This document shows positions 1-9,162 of a stretch of 64,000 bases of DNA, piece by piece (positions within the stretch are counted from its first letter, which is position 1; each line of letters starts with the position of its first letter). The stretch is from contig NZ_CP011770.1 in NCBI RefSeq assembly GCF_001028705.1, forward strand, positions 3,475,501-3,539,500, in the 5' to 3' direction. The position numbers and the translations under genes were made by a program. Below the pieces are notes generated by a model, which saw only the letters and a list, made by a program, of their open reading frames with translations, had not been told where the DNA came from and did not search any database. The stretch comes from Croceicoccus naphthovorans (lineage in GTDB: Bacteria > Pseudomonadota > Alphaproteobacteria > Sphingomonadales > Sphingomonadaceae).

Positions 1-1
1 G

Positions 2-736
2 ATATGGCTGGAAGCTTCGGTTCCTGAAGTCCAGGCCGTAAATATCCGGCAGGGCCAACCCATCAGTGCGACCCTGGCAGCGTATCCTGATGAGCGATTT
101 GCGGGACGAATTGTTGCCATCCTTCCTAGCGCCGATGCCGCGAGCCGAACCATCACCGTCCGGGCTGAGCTGCCGAACCCACGCGGCAGGTTGAAGCCAG
201 GGATGTTTGCGCAGGTGTCGCTTTCACCCGACACACGGCGAGCCTTGCTGGTACCGTCGGAGGCGGTCATTCGAACCGGCCGCCGCAATCTTGTGATGCT
301 CAAGCAGGATGAAGGCGCCTTTCTTCCAGCCGAGGTCGAAATCGGACGCGAGGCGAATGGCAGGACTGAGATCCTGGCAGGCCTTGCCGAAGGCGAAGAG
401 GTCGTCACTTCCGGGCAGTTCCTGATCGACTCCGAGGCGAGTTTGGCCGGGATCGATATCAGGTCGATCGACGGAACCATGAGCATGGCATCCGATGGCT
501 CAGCAAAGATGAGGACGTACACCGCCACGGGAAGAGTGACGAAAATCGCTGGTGCTTCGATCACTCTCAATCACGCGCCGGTTCCCGCCCTCGAATGGCC
601 AAGCATGGTCATGCCCTTCGCCCTCGCCGACGCCGCTCTAGTTGACGGTATTGAACCGGGCGATACTGTCGAGTTCACCTTCTCGCAGCACGACACCGGT
701 CCGCGCATCGAGTCTATCAGGAAGACCGAGCGATGA
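2..736 (+). CDS. cusB: CusB-type efflux periplasmic adaptor, C-terminal part, fused to a CusF-like domain (5' end outside window)
   Basis: The frame is open from base 2 with no start codon, so only the last 244 residues are visible. The segment reading KPGMFAQV and the following beta-rich region are typical of membrane-fusion (adaptor) proteins of heavy-metal RND pumps, which join the inner-membrane pump to the outer-membrane channel. The last 70 or so residues form a second domain with the pattern [15 protein letters not shown], matching the copper/silver chaperone CusF (Trp and two Met ligands). The stop codon overlaps the cusA start (ATGA), so the genes are translationally coupled. The fused metal-binding domain probably hands Cu(I)/Ag(I) to the pump. 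The family is clear; the metal is inferred. Confidence 0.9.
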   Translation: MWLEASVPEVQAVNIRQGQPISATLAAYPDERFAGRIVAILPSADAASRTITVRAELPNPRGRLKPGMFAQVSLSPDTRRALLVPSEAVIRTGRRNLVMLKQDEGAFLPAEVEIGREANGRTEILAGLAEGEEVVTSGQFLIDSEASLAGIDIRSIDGTMSMASDGSAKMRTYTATGRVTKIAGASITLNHAPVPALEWPSMVMPFALADAALVDGIEPGDTVEFTFSQHDTGPRIESIRKTER

Positions 737-3700
737 TAGCGCGCATAATCGATGCATCGATCGCCAATCGGTTTTTCATCATTCTGGCGGCCATCGCGGT
801 TACGCTCGCTGGCTTCTGGGCGGTGCGCGCAACGCCTGTCGATGCGATCCCCGATCTGTCTGATGTGCAGGTCGTGGTGCGGTCGAACTATCCTGGGCAA
901 GCTCCGCGCATCGTTGAGGATCAGGTCACATACCCGCTTGCAACGACGATGCTCTCGGTGCCGGGCGCGGAAACTGTGCGCGGCTATTCGATGTTCGGCG
1001 ACAGCTTCGTCTATGTGATCTTCGAGGATGGGACCGACCTCTACTGGGCGCGCTCGCGCGTGCTTGAATATCTCAACCAGGTGCAAAACGAATTGCCCGA
1101 CGGAGTGACCAGCTCGCTCGGGCCGGACGCGACGGGCGTTGGCTGGATTTACGAATATGCGCTGGTTGACCGAACGGGGAACAGCGATCTCGCTGACCTT
1201 CGGAGCCTTCAGGACTGGTTCCTGCGTTTTGAGCTCCAGACTATTCCGGGCATAGCCGAGGTCGCCAGCGTCGGCGGCATGGTCAAGCAGTACCAGGTCG
1301 TGCTGGAACCCTACCGGATGGCTTCGCTTGGCGTCACTTACAGCGATGTCGTGCGTGCCATCCAGGCCTCCAATCAGGAAGCTGGAGGATCGGTTGTCGA
1401 AATGGGCGAGGCCGAGTTTATGGTCCGCGCATCAGGCTATCTCACGTCTCTCGACGACTTCAGGCAGATTCCGCTGAAATCGGTCGGTAACGGTATCCCC
1501 GTCACCTTGTCCGATGTCGCCACGATCCAGCTTGGGCCCGAAATGAGGCGCGGTATCGCCGAGCTCAATGGGGAAGGCGAGGTCGCGGGAGGTATTGTCG
1601 TGCTTAGACAGGGCGAGGATGCGCGGGCAACCATCGCGGCTGTCGAAGAGAAGCTCGACGTGCTCCAAGCTAGTCTTCCCGAAGGGGTCGAGATTGTCAC
1701 GACCTATGATCGTTCGAAGCTGATCGACGCATCGATCGAAAACCTGACCGGCAAACTCATCGCCGAATTCATCATCGTTGCGATCGTATGCGCGTTATTC
1801 CTGTGGCACGTGAGATCGGCTTTCGTGGCCATCGTCACGCTCCCGCTAGGGGTTCTGGCCGCCTTTATCGTGATGCGTTTTCAGGGAGTCGATGCCAACA
1901 TCATGTCCTTGGGCGGCATCGCCATCGCAATCGGCGCGATGGTCGACGCCGCCATCGTTATGATCGAGAACGCCCACAAGCATATCGAGCATTGGGAAGC
2001 GGATCATCCCGACGAGGAGATGTCCAGCGGCGAGCGCTGGAAGCTGATTGCGGAGGCGTCGAAAGAGGTGGGGCCAGCGCTCTTCTTCAGCCTTCTCATC
2101 ATCACGCTCTCGTTCCTCCCGGTTTTTACTTTGCAGGCCCAGGAAGGGCGGCTCTTTTCGCCGCTGGCCTTTACCAAAACCTATGCGATGGCGGCGGCAG
2201 CGATACTGTCGGTGACACTGGTTCCTGTACTCATGGGCTGGCTGATCCGCGGCAAGATACCCAAGGAGGATACCAACCTCCTCAATCGTGTCCTGACCAA
2301 GGCCTACCGGCCCGGTCTCGATTGGGTGCTCAGCCGACCCAAGACCACTCTCGTCGTGGCAGGCCTCGTATTCCTGACAACGCTGGTCCCGTTCACCCGT
2401 CTGGGAGGGGAATTCCTGCCGCCGCTCGACGAAGGCGATCTCCTCTACATGCCGAGCGCTCTGCCTGGCCTGTCTCCTGGTGAAGCGTCCGCATTGCTTC
2501 AGCGGACCGACCGCCTGATCAAATCCGTGCCCGAAGTCGATACCGTGTTCGGGAAAGCGGGGCGGGCTGATACAGCGACCGACCCTGCGCCGCTCACGAT
2601 GTTCGAAACAACGATCCGCTTCAAGCCGCGCGAGGAGTGGCGGCCGGGAATGACGCCAGAGAAGCTCGTCGAGGAGCTTGATCGTGCAGTGCAGGTGCCG
2701 GGACTCGCCAATGTCTGGGTGCCACCGATCCGCAACCGCATCGACATGCTCGCGACCGGTATCAAGAGCCCGATCGGCGTGAAAGTATCCGGCGAGGACC
2801 TTGCTGAGATCGAGCGCGTGGCGTTGCAGGTCGAGAACGTTGCCAAGCAGGTTCCCGGAGTCAGTTCCGCTTTGGCAGAGCGTCTTTCGGGAGGCCGCTA
2901 TGTCGACGTGGACATCGACCGGGTCGCTGCGGCGCGTTTCGGATTGAACATCGCCGATGTTCAGCAGATTGTGTCAGGCGCGATCGGCGGGGCAAATATC
3001 GGCAGAACGGTCGAAGGACTGGCGCGATATCCCATCAATGGGCGCTATCCGCGCGAGAGCCGCGACAGCCTCGCAGAACTGCGCGCGCTGCCTTTGCTAA
3101 CCCCCTCTGGCCAGCAAATCACGCTTGGGACCGTAGCGCAGGTGAGCATCAGCGACGGTCCGCCGATGCTCAAGAATGAGCAAGGCCGTCTCATCAGCGT
3201 GGTCTATGTCGATACGCGCGGGCGCGATCTTACTTCGGTCGTAAGTGATCTTCAGGCGGCAGTGTCAGACGGCGTCGATCTGCCTGCCGGTGTGAGCATC
3301 TCTTACGCGGGCCAGTTTGAATATCTCACCCGCGCCAATGAGCGGTTGCAGGTCGTCGTTCCCGCGACGCTCGGCATCATTTTCGTTTTGCTCTATCTGA
3401 TCTTCCGCCGCTTCGACGAAGCGCTACTTGTTATGGGCACGCTGCCCTTCGCCCTGACCGGCGGCTTCTGGCTGCTTTATCTGATGGGCTACAACCAGTC
3501 TGTTGCGACATCGGTGGGTTTTATTGCGCTTGCCGGTGTGTCTGCCGAGTTCGGCGTCATCATGCTGATCTACCTCAAGTCTGCGCTGGCCCGGCGCAGT
3601 GGTGCCCTCGATGCGGACGGTGTGGGCGAAGCCATCAGGGAGGGCGCACTCCTACGCGTCCGGCCCAAGGCGATGACCGTGGCCGTTATTCTGGCCGGTC

Positions 3701-3900
3701 TCTTCCCGATCCTGATTGGAACCGGCGCAGGTTCGGAAGTCATGAGCCGCATCGCCGCACCGATGGTGGGCGGCATGATCACCGCCCCGCTGCTTTCCAT
3801 GTTCGTTATCCCCGCCGCATATTTGTTGATGCGGCGCCCCCGGCCCGAACGGCCAACCCAACCCCAAGGAGAAGAAGAATGCGAACCACAACCCTCATAA
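733..3900 (+). CDS. cusA: CusA-type heavy-metal RND efflux pump
   Basis: A 1055-residue inner-membrane proton-driven transporter of normal family length. It has the usual N-terminal helix ([20 protein letters not shown]), two large periplasmic loops and two sets of membrane helices. The charged transmembrane motif [17 protein letters not shown] is the family signature. Methionines in [12 protein letters not shown] and in [14 protein letters not shown] match the Met-rich Cu(I)/Ag(I) relay of CusA rather than the zinc/cobalt pump CzcA. It follows cusB with a 4-base overlap, and its 3' end overlaps the next gene, which encodes a CusF-like protein. I am sure of the family and fairly sure of the metal. 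Confidence 0.93.
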   Translation: MIARIIDASIANRFFIILAAIAVTLAGFWAVRATPVDAIPDLSDVQVVVRSNYPGQAPRIVEDQVTYPLATTMLSVPGAETVRGYSMFGDSFVYVIFEDGTDLYWARSRVLEYLNQVQNELPDGVTSSLGPDATGVGWIYEYALVDRTGNSDLADLRSLQDWFLRFELQTIPGIAEVASVGGMVKQYQVVLEPYRMASLGVTYSDVVRAIQASNQEAGGSVVEMGEAEFMVRASGYLTSLDDFRQIPLKSVGNGIPVTLSDVATIQLGPEMRRGIAELNGEGEVAGGIVVLRQGEDARATIAAVEEKLDVLQASLPEGVEIVTTYDRSKLIDASIENLTGKLIAEFIIVAIVCALFLWHVRSAFVAIVTLPLGVLAAFIVMRFQGVDANIMSLGGIAIAIGAMVDAAIVMIENAHKHIEHWEADHPDEEMSSGERWKLIAEASKEVGPALFFSLLIITLSFLPVFTLQAQEGRLFSPLAFTKTYAMAAAAILSVTLVPVLMGWLIRGKIPKEDTNLLNRVLTKAYRPGLDWVLSRPKTTLVVAGLVFLTTLVPFTRLGGEFLPPLDEGDLLYMPSALPGLSPGEASALLQRTDRLIKSVPEVDTVFGKAGRADTATDPAPLTMFETTIRFKPREEWRPGMTPEKLVEELDRAVQVPGLANVWVPPIRNRIDMLATGIKSPIGVKVSGEDLAEIERVALQVENVAKQVPGVSSALAERLSGGRYVDVDIDRVAAARFGLNIADVQQIVSGAIGGANIGRTVEGLARYPINGRYPRESRDSLAELRALPLLTPSGQQITLGTVAQVSISDGPPMLKNEQGRLISVVYVDTRGRDLTSVVSDLQAAVSDGVDLPAGVSISYAGQFEYLTRANERLQVVVPATLGIIFVLLYLIFRRFDEALLVMGTLPFALTGGFWLLYLMGYNQSVATSVGFIALAGVSAEFGVIMLIYLKSALARRSGALDADGVGEAIREGALLRVRPKAMTVAVILAGLFPILIGTGAGSEVMSRIAAPMVGGMITAPLLSMFVIPAAYLLMRRPRPERPTQPQGEEECEPQPS

Positions 3901-4262
3901 CCCTATTGGCCGCGCCGCTGGCGCTGGCGGCCTGCGATTCTGGCCAGGACACTGCCGAGATGGAGGACATGCCGATGGCTGAAGATGCAATGATGATGGA
4001 CGGCCAGGATATGCCAATGACGGACACTGGCAACGCAATGCAGTCCGCGAGTGCGCAAGGCACCGTCACCGCCATCGACGCCGAAGCGGGTACGATCACC
4101 GTCGACCACGGCCCGGTCCCCGCAATCGAATGGCCGGCGATGACCATGGCGTTCGAAGCCGATGAGCAACTGCGCAGCGAAGTAAGCGTCGGTGAGGGCA
4201 TTGCCTTTGAATTTCGTACTGGTTCTGAAGGCAGTGTGATCACGTCGATCACGAAGGAATAA
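3879..4262 (+). CDS. cusF: CusF-like copper-binding lipoprotein
   Basis: A 127-residue exported protein starting [19 protein letters not shown], a lipoprotein signal with lipobox LAAC, so it is probably anchored in the inner or outer membrane. A Met/Asp-rich linker (residues about 25-50) leads to a CusF fold with [18 protein letters not shown], where the Trp and the two Met residues are the Cu(I)/Ag(I) ligands. It overlaps the end of cusA by 22 bases. It is the free counterpart of the CusF-like domain fused to the CusB protein at the left edge, so this operon has two such domains. Confidence 0.88.
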   Translation: MRTTTLITLLAAPLALAACDSGQDTAEMEDMPMAEDAMMMDGQDMPMTDTGNAMQSASAQGTVTAIDAEAGTITVDHGPVPAIEWPAMTMAFEADEQLRSEVSVGEGIAFEFRTGSEGSVITSITKE

Positions 4263-4318
4263 ATCGGTCGGGTGGTGCCAGGCAAATCTGGCGCCGCCCA
4301 TCGCGAAACAGGAGGAGC

Positions 4319-5848
4319 ATGATCCGGACACCCCGCATCACCCATGCATTATCCGTAGACCGCCGAGGACTGATCAAAAGCGCAGGCTTTGCTGCTGCAG
4401 GCTTTGCCGCGTTCCCGCTTGCAGGATGCAAAGCGCAAGACGCATCGATGCTGGACAGCACTCCAGGGTCCAATCCGCTCGCTATACCGCCCTTGCAGAG
4501 TGGCGAGATAGAGCAGGGCACGCGGGTTTTCCGCCTGTCTTTGACACCAGGCCAGAAGGAATTCGTCCCCGGTGTTGCTTCGTCCACCATCGGCATCGAC
4601 GCACCCTATCTGGGACCGACGCTGGAAATGCGCCGGGGCGAGCGGGTGCAGTTCCATATCGACAACAATCTGGCCGAAGGCGCTACGGTCCATTGGCATG
4701 GTTTCGAACTTCCTGCCGCAGCCGATGGCGGACCGCATCAGTTGATCCGTCCCGGTGAACGCTGGAGCCCCTCTTTCGAAGTTCGCCAGCGGGCCTCGCT
4801 CTACTGGTATCATTCGCACTTGGAGCGCAAAGCCGGGCCGCAGGTCTATGCCGGGCTCGCCGCGCCGATCTATGTTCGCGATGACGAGGAAGAGCGCCTC
4901 GACTTGCCGAGCGACTATGGCGTCGACGACATTCCGCTGATCGTGCAGGACCGCGTGATCGATGGGTTCGGCCGGTTGGTGTACCCGCTGAGCATGCACA
5001 CGCGGATGATGGGCATGCGCGGGAACCGGATATTCGTCAACGGCACTGAGAATGCCGTGTTCGACGCACAGACAGGCCAATTACGGCTGCGCATCCTCAA
5101 CGGATCGAACGCCCGCTTCTACGATTTCTCGCTCGAAGGTGATCGTTCGATGCAACTGATCGCGAGCGATGGCGGCTTGCTCGATCGTCCGCACATCGTC
5201 CGCTCGGTCAGGCTCGCACCGGGGGAGCGCGCGCAGGTAATTATCGATCTCTCGGAAGGACGCCCGCTTCGCCTTCTTGCCAGCAGTCCCGAAATCGCCA
5301 TGGGCATGATGGGCGGACGCGGAATGATGGGTCGCGGCAATAGCGACGATGCTTCCGGAGACGTGTTTCAAATCCTCGATATCAGGCCGGCAAGTTCGGC
5401 CCAGCGCATCAGGGTGCCGACACAACTGGCATCGCTTGCGCCAACCGACCCGTCGTCAGCCGTCCGAACCCGGCGTTTCGTTCTCGACATGGGCATGATG
5501 GGCGGCGGAATGTCCATTAACGGTGCTGCGATGGACATGAATGTGATCAACGAACGTGTGCCGGTCGGCCAATGGGAAATCTGGGAGATCGCCAACCCTT
5601 CGATGATGACCCATCCGTTTCATATCCATAATGTCCAGTTTCGTGTGATCGACCGCGATGGCCGAGCGCCCCCACCACTGGAAACCGGTTTGAAGGATAC
5701 CGTTATCGTCAACCCGCGCGAGCAGGTTCGCCTTCTCCTGCGTTTTGAAGAACACACTGACCCAGGGCTGCCCTACATGTATCACTGCCACATTCTCGAA
5801 CACGAGGATGCTGGCATGATGGGGCAGTTCGTAGTCGTGCAGAGCTAG
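4319..5848 (+). CDS. Multicopper oxidase, Tat-exported
   Basis: A 509-residue CueO/CopA-type oxidase that probably oxidises Cu(I) to the less toxic Cu(II) in the periplasm. The signal has a twin-arginine motif (DRRGLIK, residues 14-20) followed by AGC, so it may also be lipidated. Copper ligands are seen at HWHG (125-128), HSH (165-167), HPFHIH (432-437) and HCHILEHEDAGMM (489-501), giving types 1, 2 and 3 sites with an axial Met. Met-rich stretches MGMMGGRGMMGRG and MGMMGGGMS resemble the substrate-copper inserts of CueO. A strong AGGAGG lies just before the ATG. It follows the cus genes and probably belongs to the same operon. Confidence 0.93.
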   Translation: MIRTPRITHALSVDRRGLIKSAGFAAAGFAAFPLAGCKAQDASMLDSTPGSNPLAIPPLQSGEIEQGTRVFRLSLTPGQKEFVPGVASSTIGIDAPYLGPTLEMRRGERVQFHIDNNLAEGATVHWHGFELPAAADGGPHQLIRPGERWSPSFEVRQRASLYWYHSHLERKAGPQVYAGLAAPIYVRDDEEERLDLPSDYGVDDIPLIVQDRVIDGFGRLVYPLSMHTRMMGMRGNRIFVNGTENAVFDAQTGQLRLRILNGSNARFYDFSLEGDRSMQLIASDGGLLDRPHIVRSVRLAPGERAQVIIDLSEGRPLRLLASSPEIAMGMMGGRGMMGRGNSDDASGDVFQILDIRPASSAQRIRVPTQLASLAPTDPSSAVRTRRFVLDMGMMGGGMSINGAAMDMNVINERVPVGQWEIWEIANPSMMTHPFHIHNVQFRVIDRDGRAPPPLETGLKDTVIVNPREQVRLLLRFEEHTDPGLPYMYHCHILEHEDAGMMGQFVVVQS

Positions 5849-5860
5849 GAAGGACAGGCG

Positions 5861-6079
5861 ATGAGCAAGGGCGAGAGCGTGATCGAGGGTACTGCGATCA
5901 ACCCGGTATGCGGCATGAGCGTCGCGATCGAAGGAGCCGAGCACATCGCGACGCGTGAGGGCGCGAAACATTATTTCTGTTCGTCGCGCTGCCACGACCA
6001 GTTCATCAGCGATCCCGAGCTATATCTGTCGGGCGCGCATCCAGACGCCGTGGAGGATGTGCCCGAAGGCACAAACTAG
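5861..6079 (+). CDS. YHS-domain metal-binding protein
   Basis: A 72-residue soluble protein with the YHS pattern: NPVCGMSV, then HYFCSSRCHDQFISDPELYL. The Cys residues are probable metal ligands. YHS domains occur alone or at the N-terminus of copper P-type ATPases, where they bind copper or silver. It starts 12 bases after the multicopper oxidase gene, behind the purine-rich ribosome site AGGAAGGACAGG, and is very likely the last gene of the cus operon. A role as a small cytoplasmic copper buffer is inferred from context. Confidence 0.85.
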   Translation: MSKGESVIEGTAINPVCGMSVAIEGAEHIATREGAKHYFCSSRCHDQFISDPELYLSGAHPDAVEDVPEGTN

Positions 6080-6112
6080 ACCTGTCCCACGCATCCTGAA
6101 CGCGTTACTAAG

Positions 6113-6619
6113 TCAATCAGGCTCGACGTGCGCGAAGCGGACGAGAAGGATGGTTAGCGCGGGCACGATCGTCCACATCGCGATTGGTATCAGCGCCAGG
6201 CCCGTCACTGGCTCGTGCGGCATCAACTCGCTGTAGCGCCAGCTCAGGAAACTGTTTGCCGGAAGCGATGTGGCGATCATTTCGACGGCGATTGCGACGA
6301 CGAGCCCGAAGCCGAAATAGATCGCATAGGGTAGTTTGTCTGACTGCCAGGGCCACGCATGCCCGCCGCGCAGTGCAGCAAGGCTATAAGCTGTGAGCAG
6401 GATCACGCCATCGCCCAGGCTTGCGATGCCGCAGCGAATGGTCTGCTCATAAGTCTCGAGATTGCCCGGCTTGAAAAACGGCATCTGGAAGATCTCCCAG
6501 ACGAACGCGATCAGGCTCCCGCAAAAAAAGATCAGCCAATGGGTTCTGGTCATTCTGCAGGCACGCCCGAATAGTCTGCGCCAGCAAATAGCAAGCGGCC
6601 GGATTTCCATTTCCTGCAT
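6113..6619 (-). CDS. Hypothetical membrane protein
   Basis: A 168-residue protein with about four hydrophobic helices (for example LIFFCGSLIAFVWEIFQM, YAIYFGFGLVVAIAVEMIA and LIPIAMWTIVPALTILLV). I do not recognise a family. An inner Met, MTRTHWLIFF, could be the true start. It is transcribed toward the copper operon, 27 bases behind another minus-strand gene, so the two may be cotranscribed. Its position among metal genes suggests a link to metal stress, but nothing in the sequence proves it. Confidence 0.6.
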   Translation of the reverse strand: MQEMEIRPLAICWRRLFGRACRMTRTHWLIFFCGSLIAFVWEIFQMPFFKPGNLETYEQTIRCGIASLGDGVILLTAYSLAALRGGHAWPWQSDKLPYAIYFGFGLVVAIAVEMIATSLPANSFLSWRYSELMPHEPVTGLALIPIAMWTIVPALTILLVRFAHVEPD

Positions 6620-6646
6620 AGCGCCTTCGCTGCCCCAAAGCCTGGA

Positions 6647-6934
6647 TCAGTCATGGTTTTCGCGGCCCTCCGCCTTGGCCATGCGAGCAGCGCGTTCGAG
6701 AAACTTCCGCATGTCACCTGCTGCCAGTTCGGTAAGCGGATGCCGGCTCGCCTCGGGGCGCGGTTCGATCATGTCCGCACGCTTTCTGATCTGGTCGATC
6801 TGTTCATCGCTGGCCCCGGACAAAAGGCCAAGAACTATGTTCTCGAGAGTAATGAGGCGAATGCGCATTTGCACCAGCTCGGCATGATCGGGCTCCGGAA
6901 TATCCCAGCTGCCGTCCTCATTGACCGTGCTCAT
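6647..6934 (-). CDS. Small hypothetical protein, paralogue of the product at 8623-8961
   Basis: A 95-residue acidic soluble protein. Its middle reads MRIRLITLENIVLGLLSGASDEQ and later RPEASRHPLTELAAGD. The plus-strand protein at 8623-8961 has the same layout (LRIRVIALENIVLSLL, RPDATQHPLT), and by eye about half of some 70 aligned residues are identical. The helical first part could form a coiled coil. I know no function. It sits directly upstream of the 6113-6619 membrane protein gene and diverges from the Met-rich protein gene at 7159. Confidence 0.65.
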   Translation of the reverse strand: MSTVNEDGSWDIPEPDHAELVQMRIRLITLENIVLGLLSGASDEQIDQIRKRADMIEPRPEASRHPLTELAAGDMRKFLERAARMAKAEGRENHD

Positions 6935-7111
6935 GACTGCTTCTCCGACGGCTCTATTGGCACCATGATATTCCCCATTCGACTTTATCGACCTCTCTCA
7001 AAAAGGGTGGCCGAAAAACAGCATCGCTGCAACCGGCCGTGCTACGGCCTACCCGCCCCACCGCTTCTGCGAATTGTTTGAGGGGAAGGGCCGTCTGCTG
7101 CGTATAGACAA

Positions 7112-7130
7112 TGAATGCACATGGCATTCA
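7112..7130. promoter_or_regulatory. Inverted repeat upstream of the Met-rich protein gene
   Basis: TGAATGC, five bases, then GCATTCA: perfect 7-base arms 28 bases before the ATG at 7159. The size and place would suit a repressor or activator site, or a 5' leader hairpin. I saw no further copy, and no regulator can be assigned. Confidence 0.3.
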
Positions 7131-7158
7131 CCGCAAAACCGACTAAGGGAATTCGACA

Positions 7159-7548
7159 ATGAGACGCACAGTTCTTGCTTTCGCGCTCGCCACCGGCCTG
7201 ACAGCCACTCCGGCATTGGCCCAGCAACAGCACGACCACGGAGCGAAAGCTACTGCACAGCAGCAGGGTCAGGCGGGCCACATGATGCAGGATTCGGAGG
7301 CCATGACGGCCCATCGCGCGAAGATGGATGAAATGCGCGCGCTTATGCAGCAGGCGCGCGCGACAAGCGATCCTGCCGAACGCCAGAGGCTGATGGCCGA
7401 ACATCGTGCAAAAATGCAGGAGCACATGTCGGGCATGATGCAGGGCGGCAATGCCGATATGATGGCGGCCTGTCACCAGCGCATGATGATGATGCACGAT
7501 ATGATGGAGCAGATGGCTGCCCGTCAGGACTTGGCGCAAGACGACTAG
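7159..7548 (+). CDS. Methionine-rich periplasmic protein, probable copper binder
   Basis: A 129-residue protein with a clear signal peptide (MRRTVLAFALATGLTATPALA). The mature part begins QQQHDHG and then carries many Met and His residues: HMMQDSEAM, EHMSGMMQGGNADMMAACHQRMMMMHDMMEQM. The spacing inside an alpha-helical frame is like Met-rich copper or silver sequestering proteins such as CopK/PcoE/SilE types, although I see no clear match to one of them. The start is preceded by AGGGAATTCGACA. Context between a cus operon and a His/Met-tailed lipoprotein supports periplasmic copper buffering. Confidence 0.75.
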   Translation: MRRTVLAFALATGLTATPALAQQQHDHGAKATAQQQGQAGHMMQDSEAMTAHRAKMDEMRALMQQARATSDPAERQRLMAEHRAKMQEHMSGMMQGGNADMMAACHQRMMMMHDMMEQMAARQDLAQDD

Positions 7549-7649
7549 CAAGTGGTGGTCCGGGCGAACGTTGCGATCATATTCGGTTCAAACCGTATCG
7601 GTCTCTGATTTGGCGGGGATAGCGCACGCAGGTTCATCGCTGGAATGGA

Positions 7650-7841
7650 ATGCTGTTCGCCGGGCTCGGTCTGGCGATGGCCTATCTGGCGAGCCGGGCC
7701 TCCGATAGCCGGACTCCGCTTCGTACCGCAATCTTGATCATGGCGGCTCTCGACTTGTTCAGGAAGTTCTGGGCCGCGAACTTGAGCCTGGCCCAGACCA
7801 CCTTGGTATCTCTTGGCTTTGAAGGATTGAATGATGCGTAG
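7650..7841 (+). CDS. Possible small membrane protein
   Basis: A 63-residue open frame with a hydrophobic N-terminus (MLFAGLGLAMAYLAS) and a second semi-hydrophobic stretch (TAILIMAALDLFRKFWAANLS). It overlaps the start of the next lipoprotein gene by 11 bases. There is no good ribosome site before the ATG and a stop lies 27 bases upstream in frame. It may be a real small protein, the tail of a decayed gene, or chance. I do not recognise it. Confidence 0.35.
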   Translation: MLFAGLGLAMAYLASRASDSRTPLRTAILIMAALDLFRKFWAANLSLAQTTLVSLGFEGLNDA

Positions 7842-8220
7842 ATCGAACTGGAGCGCGGTTGTCGCCCCTCTTGCTGCGGCGACACTGGCGATGGGGCTCG
7901 CCGCCTGTGATCAGACGCAGGATACAACAACTGAAGCGGATGCCTTGCCGCTGTATACAGCTCCACCGACCAAGAGCACGGTCCCGGGCGAAGGCGAGAA
8001 AGACAACGCTGCTTCTGCCGCTAGAGAGGCCAATTCGAACCGGTCGGCTCAAGCTTCTCCTGCCGGGAGGCAACCAGACCGACCGGCAACCGCTCCGATG
8101 GGAGCGCCATCGCCTGCGACCGCACGCGCGCCGACGGATGCCCAGCCAACACAGGCACCCGATCCGCATGAGGGTCACGATATGCCATCGATGTCGGACC
8201 ACGACATGGACGGGATGTGA
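7831..8220 (+). CDS. Lipoprotein with His/Met-rich C-terminus
   Basis: A 129-residue protein starting MMRRSNWSAVVAPLAAATLAMGLAAC, a lipoprotein signal with lipobox LAAC. The middle is low-complexity Pro/Ala/Thr, as in a flexible linker, and the end reads HEGHDMPSMSDHDMDGM, a likely Cu(I)/Cu(II) binding tail. AAGGATTGA precedes the tandem ATGATG. It follows the Met-rich protein gene and probably works with it in periplasmic metal capture. No family name can be given. Confidence 0.65.
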   Translation: MMRRSNWSAVVAPLAAATLAMGLAACDQTQDTTTEADALPLYTAPPTKSTVPGEGEKDNAASAAREANSNRSAQASPAGRQPDRPATAPMGAPSPATARAPTDAQPTQAPDPHEGHDMPSMSDHDMDGM

Positions 8221-8622
8221 GCGAGCATGGTCCCGTTTCAGAGAGTATGGACCGTCACAGGGGTCTCGTGATGCCCATAATCCGCCTCGAAGCTTTCATC
8301 ACACGTTCCGGCATGCCGATGCCCGCTCGATGTATCGATTTTCAAGAAAGGCGAGCGTTCAGGTGAAGGGAACAACCGAGCCCGTTTCCCGGCCGGTTGT
8401 CGTCTCTTCACCAATAGAATGGCGGCCCCGTCTCCCCCCGAGCCCTGCGGGTCGCAGGTATCCCGGGGCCGTTCAGGAACCCCGCGCTTGACCCAACCCT
8501 AGGCGCGGGGTTCCGCTTTTCTGGTACACTGGGTCTCGAGCGCTGGTTTCGACTCGTTTTGGCGAAAAGGCTGCAGTGCCTTGCGGGCTTGGACACCACT
8601 GTCTCTGGAAGGAGGACTTGTT
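8221..8622. other. Non-coding interval between lipoprotein and small hypothetical gene
   Basis: No convincing gene is seen in these 400 bases. The only clear structure is the terminator-like hairpin at 8476-8520, listed separately. Confidence 0.5.
8476..8520 (+). terminator. Rho-independent terminator-like hairpin
   Basis: GGAACCCCGCGC (8476-8487) pairs perfectly with GCGCGGGGTTCC (8503-8514), a 12-base stem around a 15-base loop, followed by GCTTTT. It lies about 255 bases after the metal-binding lipoprotein gene and before the gene at 8623, so it could end transcription of the copper-gene cluster. Confidence 0.65.
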
Positions 8623-8961
8623 GTGACTAGAAGAATGAAGGACACAGCGCTGTCCCGCTGGGAAGACGAAGGCGGAGCATTGCCATGCGGCCCCCAGGAA
8701 GCGCTCGCCGCTGCTTGCGAGGAAGAGGATATTCCCGCACTTTCGGATACCGAGCTGACCCAGCTGCGTATTCGGGTGATCGCTCTTGAAAACATTGTGC
8801 TCAGTCTGCTGTCGAAGGCAAGCGATGCGCAGCTTGAGCAGGTCGCTGCCATGGCCGACCTTATCACGCCGCGACCGGACGCCACGCAGCATCCCCTGAC
8901 GATCCACGCAGCAACCCAGATGAACCAGCTGGTGGAGCGCGCTGGGCATTTTCGTTCCTGA
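8623..8961 (+). CDS. Small hypothetical protein, paralogue of the product at 6647-6934
   Basis: A 112-residue acidic protein. The GTG at 8623 is chosen because GGAAGGAGG ends eight bases before it; the frame is open a little further upstream, but without a ribosome site. The core LRIRVIALENIVLSLLSKASDAQ and the motif RPDATQHPLT match the minus-strand protein encoded at 6647-6934. It is probably helical and cytoplasmic. Function unknown. Confidence 0.65.
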   Translation: MTRRMKDTALSRWEDEGGALPCGPQEALAAACEEEDIPALSDTELTQLRIRVIALENIVLSLLSKASDAQLEQVAAMADLITPRPDATQHPLTIHAATQMNQLVERAGHFRS

Positions 8962-9162
8962 GCCAAACTGGAACTCTCTGCGTCGAATAATTTCTCGGCA
9001 GGTCATGGCTAGATGTGTTGGTATGCCAGACCATACACTTGGCGCATTCGAATGCTGGAACGGCACTGAGTTCTGCGTTCGAGCGAATTTGGCGACCCGA
9101 AGCCTGCGCAGACCGAGGATACTGCCTAAATTGCCAAGCCGTTCGAGAGGAGTATTCCCGCT

